Of a DNA stretch of 64,000 nt, positions 61,193 to 64,000 are shown one piece after another. The stretch spans positions 248,001 through 312,000 of the forward strand of contig PKRE01000001.1 in the NCBI GenBank assembly GCA_017577615.1, read 5' to 3'. Numbering within the stretch: position 1 is the first letter of the stretch; each line of letters starts with the position of its first letter. Made by a program: the position numbers and the translations under genes. The DNA is from Gammaproteobacteria bacterium. GTDB lineage: Bacteria; Pseudomonadota; Gammaproteobacteria; Steroidobacterales; Steroidobacteraceae. The notes beneath the pieces were generated by a model that saw only the letters and a program-made list of their open reading frames with translations, made no database searches and was not told the origin of the DNA.

Positions 61193-62041
61193 ATGCCCCA
61201 GTCAACTTCCGCCAGCCATGCGGCGAGCGATCGCACGCAGCCTCTGAAGCGTGTGCATGAGCCCGGCGATCACCCCCACACAGACGACATGGACGCCGAC
61301 GACGGCACCCAGGACACGGTTTATCTGGCTTTCGAGACGAGCGCAGTGCCCTTGGCTCCTAACCCGCAGGCAGGGGGTGACACCGCCGCCGTTGCGACGC
61401 AGGATGACCTGGCCCAGCTCATGCAAGCACAGGCGCTCGAGCTCGCCGCTACACGTGCGGAGCTGGCGCGACACGAGCGCGAACGCAATGAGCTGCAGCG
61501 CATGCTGAGCCTGCGTGAGCGATGGCTCGACGAGCTGCGACGAGAGCTCGAGGCCGCACAGGAAGCGCAGCGGCTGCTCGCCGCGCAGCTAGCCGACGCA
61601 CGTGAAAAGGCCGCAGCGCTCGAGGCGCGCGTGCGCCAACAGGCAGAGCAGATCACTGTGTTGGAGGCACAGGCTGCCGAGCGCATGAGCGCGACCGCAT
61701 TCGCGCACGGGTCGAGCCGCGGCTACCCGGCTCGATCCTCCGAGCCGCTGAAGATCGCCAATCCATCTCGACTGGAGCCGCTCGACGATGACGGCCCGCC
61801 CATCTCGTTGAACCGCAGGGTGATGACGATCGGACGAACACGCGACAACGACATCTGCATCGCGTCGGTGCTCGTCAGTCGCGACCATGCGCGCCTGCTC
61901 GTGAGCGAAGAAGGCGTCGTGCTGTACGACATCGGCAGCATCAACGGCTCGTTCGTCAACGACGAGCCAGTCAAGCGCCATGCTCTGCGGGACGGGGACA
62001 TCGTCCGGTTTGCCGATCGCAAGTACCGATTCTCTGCATGA
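61193..62041 (+). CDS. coiled-coil protein with C-terminal FHA domain
   Basis: A 282-residue cytoplasmic protein. A disordered N-terminus (1-60) is followed by a long coiled coil (about 70-165, rich in ELAATRAELARHERERN-type heptads). A C-terminal FHA domain covers about 195-280 with the phosphothreonine-binding pattern TIGRTRDNDICI, VSRDHARL and GSINGSFVNDE. It would bind phosphorylated partners; no Ser/Thr kinase or secretion cluster is nearby. Start at 61193 follows AAGGAAG. Confidence 0.88.
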   Translation: MPQSTSASHAASDRTQPLKRVHEPGDHPHTDDMDADDGTQDTVYLAFETSAVPLAPNPQAGGDTAAVATQDDLAQLMQAQALELAATRAELARHERERNELQRMLSLRERWLDELRRELEAAQEAQRLLAAQLADAREKAAALEARVRQQAEQITVLEAQAAERMSATAFAHGSSRGYPARSSEPLKIANPSRLEPLDDDGPPISLNRRVMTIGRTRDNDICIASVLVSRDHARLLVSEEGVVLYDIGSINGSFVNDEPVKRHALRDGDIVRFADRKYRFSA

Positions 62042-62214
62042 GAGCGGTTGCACGATCGAGGCAGCGCCTACCTCACTCGAGAAGCGTCCCCAGAAGCGCA
62101 GCGATGTGCCTCGCACCGGCAGGAGATCGCTCCCTCGATGGCACGACTCTGAGCGGACTTCCGCACGGACGAGCTTTGCCGTAACGTCGCGACTTCATTT
62201 GACTGGAAGACGCG

Positions 62215-62985
62215 ATGTCATTGGTTTTCGTTCTGGCACTTCTTGGCCTGCTGGTCGCCGGCGCACGCGGCGTGCTGCTCGGCGCTCTGATCGGTGTCGT
62301 GCTGACATGGTTGCAGCGAGGCGCACTGCTGAAGCGCCTCGCGACGGTTCGAGCGCAGTTTCTCGAATCGACCTTCGCGGTCATGGGCGCGCTGTGCAAG
62401 GCCGACGGCGTCGTCACGCGCGATGAGATTGCGACAGCCGAGGCGCTGTTCCGACGATTACAACTGTCGAGCGAACAGCGTGAGCAGGCCAAGGCGGCTT
62501 TCAGACGCGGCAAGGCACCGGATTTCGATCTCGAGGGAGAAATCCGCAGGTTTGTAACCGTCTGCCGCGGGCAGCGGCTGCTCAAGATCATGTTCCTGCA
62601 GATCCAACTGTCCGCGATCGCAGGCGACGGTAACGTTCATCCCGCCGAGCACGAGATGCTGGTGCGCATCGCACGATTGCTCGGCTTGAGCGAGGTCGAC
62701 GTCGCGCAGCTCGAGGCTCTGCTGCGCGCCGCGAGCGCCACGTCGGCCGGTCAGCGTGCGCGAGCGCGTTCGTCGCTCGATGATGCGTACGCTGCGCTGG
62801 GCCTCACACCTTCCGCGACGGACGCCGAGATCAAGCGTGCCTATCGCCGGCTCATGAGCCAAAACCACCCAGACAAGTTAGCCGGCAAGGGGCTACCCGA
62901 AAGCATGCGCCAGCTGGCCGAAGAGCGGGCGCGAGAGATCAACGCCGCCTACGAGATGATCAAGGAAGCGCGGGGCTTCACGTAG
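62215..62985 (+). CDS. djlA: DjlA-like membrane-anchored J-domain co-chaperone
   Basis: A 256-residue protein in the DjlA layout: an N-terminal membrane helix (VFVLALLGLLVAGARGVLLG), a TerB-like domain (about 45-170: STFAVMGALCKADGVVTRDE, AIAGDGNVHPAEHEML), and a C-terminal J domain (about 188-256) with the HPD motif at 218-220. It would recruit DnaK to the inner membrane. Length is close to E. coli DjlA. Confidence 0.9.
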   Translation: MSLVFVLALLGLLVAGARGVLLGALIGVVLTWLQRGALLKRLATVRAQFLESTFAVMGALCKADGVVTRDEIATAEALFRRLQLSSEQREQAKAAFRRGKAPDFDLEGEIRRFVTVCRGQRLLKIMFLQIQLSAIAGDGNVHPAEHEMLVRIARLLGLSEVDVAQLEALLRAASATSAGQRARARSSLDDAYAALGLTPSATDAEIKRAYRRLMSQNHPDKLAGKGLPESMRQLAEERAREINAAYEMIKEARGFT

Positions 62986-62989
62986 CGGC

Positions 62990-63064
62990 GGGTCCGGGTA
63001 ACTGGGCGCTGGACTGCTGAGCAGAAACCGCGCAAAGCGCACGCCAGCTGCGTCCCAGCGCCAC
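62990..63064. repeat. inverted heptamer array (CTGGGCG type)
   Basis: Left arm 62990-63020: CGGGTCC GGGTAAC TGGGCGC TGGACTG CTGAG. Right arm 63041-63064: CGCCAGC TGCGTCC CAGCGCC, complementary in pattern. It starts four bases after the djlA-like stop, in the 143-base gap before the DUF4382 gene. Confidence 0.6.
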
Positions 63065-63128
63065 AAGACCCTCGTGGGCGCACCGACAGGTGTACACTTC
63101 TCATAGCTGTCGAAGGGGTGTGCGCACC

Positions 63129-64000
63129 ATGGCTCGAGCGACTTCTTGGCCCCGTTTGCGAGCGACGAAACGCGAACGCCTCGCGCAGCCTCGCAAACGA
63201 CATCTCACGCTTGCAGCAAGCATCTTCATAGCGAGCTGCCGCGGCACGGTCACGACCGACTTCACGGTCGACGCGCCCGCGGATGTGACTCTGCAGCAGG
63301 TGGTGGTACCGCTCGTCGCTGTCGAGTTCCTCCGGAACGACGGCAACATCGAAGTGTTCGAGCTCGACGATGCTCGCATCGACCTGCTCACTTTCGTGGG
63401 TGCCGTACCGGTCCGACTCCTAACGAACGAGAGACTTCGCGAGGGCACGTACACAGGCGTACGACTGTTGTTCGATGAGGCCGACACAGACGGCGCTTAC
63501 GTCATCGACGGGCTCGGAGCACAGCGTGCGCTCACGATTACGAACGGCGAACACGCCCCGTTCAGCTATACCGTTAGAGACGACCGACGGAGCAACGAGG
63601 AGCTGACGCTTACGCTCGACCTGCGATTGTCCTTGAGCCGCAACGAGCGCAACGAGTATGCGTTGCAGCCTGCGCTGCGCTCAGTTCGCACCGAGGAAGC
63701 CGGCGATCTGCAGGGGCTCGTCTCTGCACCTTGCATCGACGACGCCACGGCAGTGGGCCGCGCTGCCGTCTACGTGTTCGAGGGTGCCGACGTCGTGCCG
63801 GACGATCGCGACGGACAAGGCATCGAGCCCTATGCGACGGCACCCGTCGCGCTCGATGCGGCCGGCATCGCTTACACCGTGCGTTTTCTTCCAGCGGGAA
63901 CGTACACCATCGCGCTTGCGTGCAACGGATTCGAAGAGGATCCGCTCACGGACGACGATCTCGACTTTCGCTTCACGGCGACAGTTGAGATTCGGGCAGG
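63129..64000 (+). CDS. DUF4382 family lipoprotein, cut by the window end
   Basis: An open frame of 290 codons that runs off the window. A lipoprotein-like signal (LTLAASIFIASCRG, Cys37) is followed by a beta-rich domain resembling DUF4382 (QQVVVPLVAVEFLRNDGNIE, RIDLLTFVGAVPVRLL, REGTYTGVRLLFDEADTDG), the pattern of which is recognisable in outer-surface proteins. A second beta domain begins about residue 195. Function unknown. The stop lies beyond 64000. Confidence 0.75.
   Translation, partial: MARATSWPRLRATKRERLAQPRKRHLTLAASIFIASCRGTVTTDFTVDAPADVTLQQVVVPLVAVEFLRNDGNIEVFELDDARIDLLTFVGAVPVRLLTNERLREGTYTGVRLLFDEADTDGAYVIDGLGAQRALTITNGEHAPFSYTVRDDRRSNEELTLTLDLRLSLSRNERNEYALQPALRSVRTEEAGDLQGLVSAPCIDDATAVGRAAVYVFEGADVVPDDRDGQGIEPYATAPVALDAAGIAYTVRFLPAGTYTIALACNGFEEDPLTDDDLDFRFTATVEIRA

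Overview
The window is GC-rich chromosomal DNA from a Gram-negative, aerobic proteobacterium, most likely a gammaproteobacterium of the Steroidobacter/Nevskia/Xanthomonas side. That placement is an inference from lipoproteins, azurin, a caa3-type oxidase, a TIGR04211-like SH3/anchor protein, a PQQ operon and a PqqA close to gammaproteobacterial ones. I see no tRNA, rRNA, CRISPR array, insertion sequence or phage genes. The window reads as ordinary chromosome with short, translationally coupled operons.

Layout. 1-5.4 kb: end of an unknown gene, a DUF4404 protein, a HIT protein, acetyl-CoA synthetase, a NlpC/P60 lipoprotein and an M28 peptidase. 5.7-8.3 kb (minus): a histidine kinase, a free-standing Fis-type HTH protein and a LuxR-type regulator. 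8.5-13.3 kb: small lipoproteins, a DUF2784 protein, a ketopantoate-reductase-like enzyme, and an odd two-domain VOC protein with a long Lys/Ala-rich histone-H1-like tail. 13.7-20.9 kb: cstA-ybdD, a 29-residue membrane peptide behind a near-consensus promoter, a bactofilin with a coupled zinc-ribbon protein, a WYL regulator, apt, an isochorismatase-family hydrolase and an SH3/anchor protein.

21-26.4 kb is the PQQ locus: pqqA (24 residues), a hairpin, then pqqB, C, D and E with 4-base overlaps, facing a divergent two-component system. 26.5-32.4 kb: an M1 aminopeptidase, TspO, small envelope proteins, a peroxiredoxin-like protein without its catalytic cysteine, an FMN reductase, and a frameshifted acetyltransferase. 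32.7-38.7 kb holds two large periplasmic redox proteins: a beta-propeller/HEAT/cytochrome c protein and a glucose/sorbosone-dehydrogenase-like domain fused to a diheme cytochrome tail. 38.7-44 kb: a 5'-3' exonuclease, periplasmic trehalase and otsB-otsA. 44-49.9 kb (minus): two cytochromes c, caa3 oxidase subunit II with its own heme, fused subunit I+III, a small membrane protein, then azurin. 50-64 kb: GFA protein, DeoR regulator, GH43 glycosidase, two aldo/keto reductases (one Tat-exported), glycerate kinase, MscS channel, FHA protein, DjlA-like co-chaperone and the start of a DUF4382 lipoprotein.

How it fits together (inference): PQQ made by pqqA-E could serve the dehydrogenase domain at 36.3 kb. 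Its electrons could pass through its own hemes, the cytochromes c or azurin to the caa3 oxidase.

The most unusual pattern is not a gene. At least a dozen mostly intergenic spots carry short arrays of degenerate 7-base units (NCTGTAG-like, CTGGGCN-like or CCCCATT-like). Several are arranged as two inverted arms that would fold into long imperfect hairpins.
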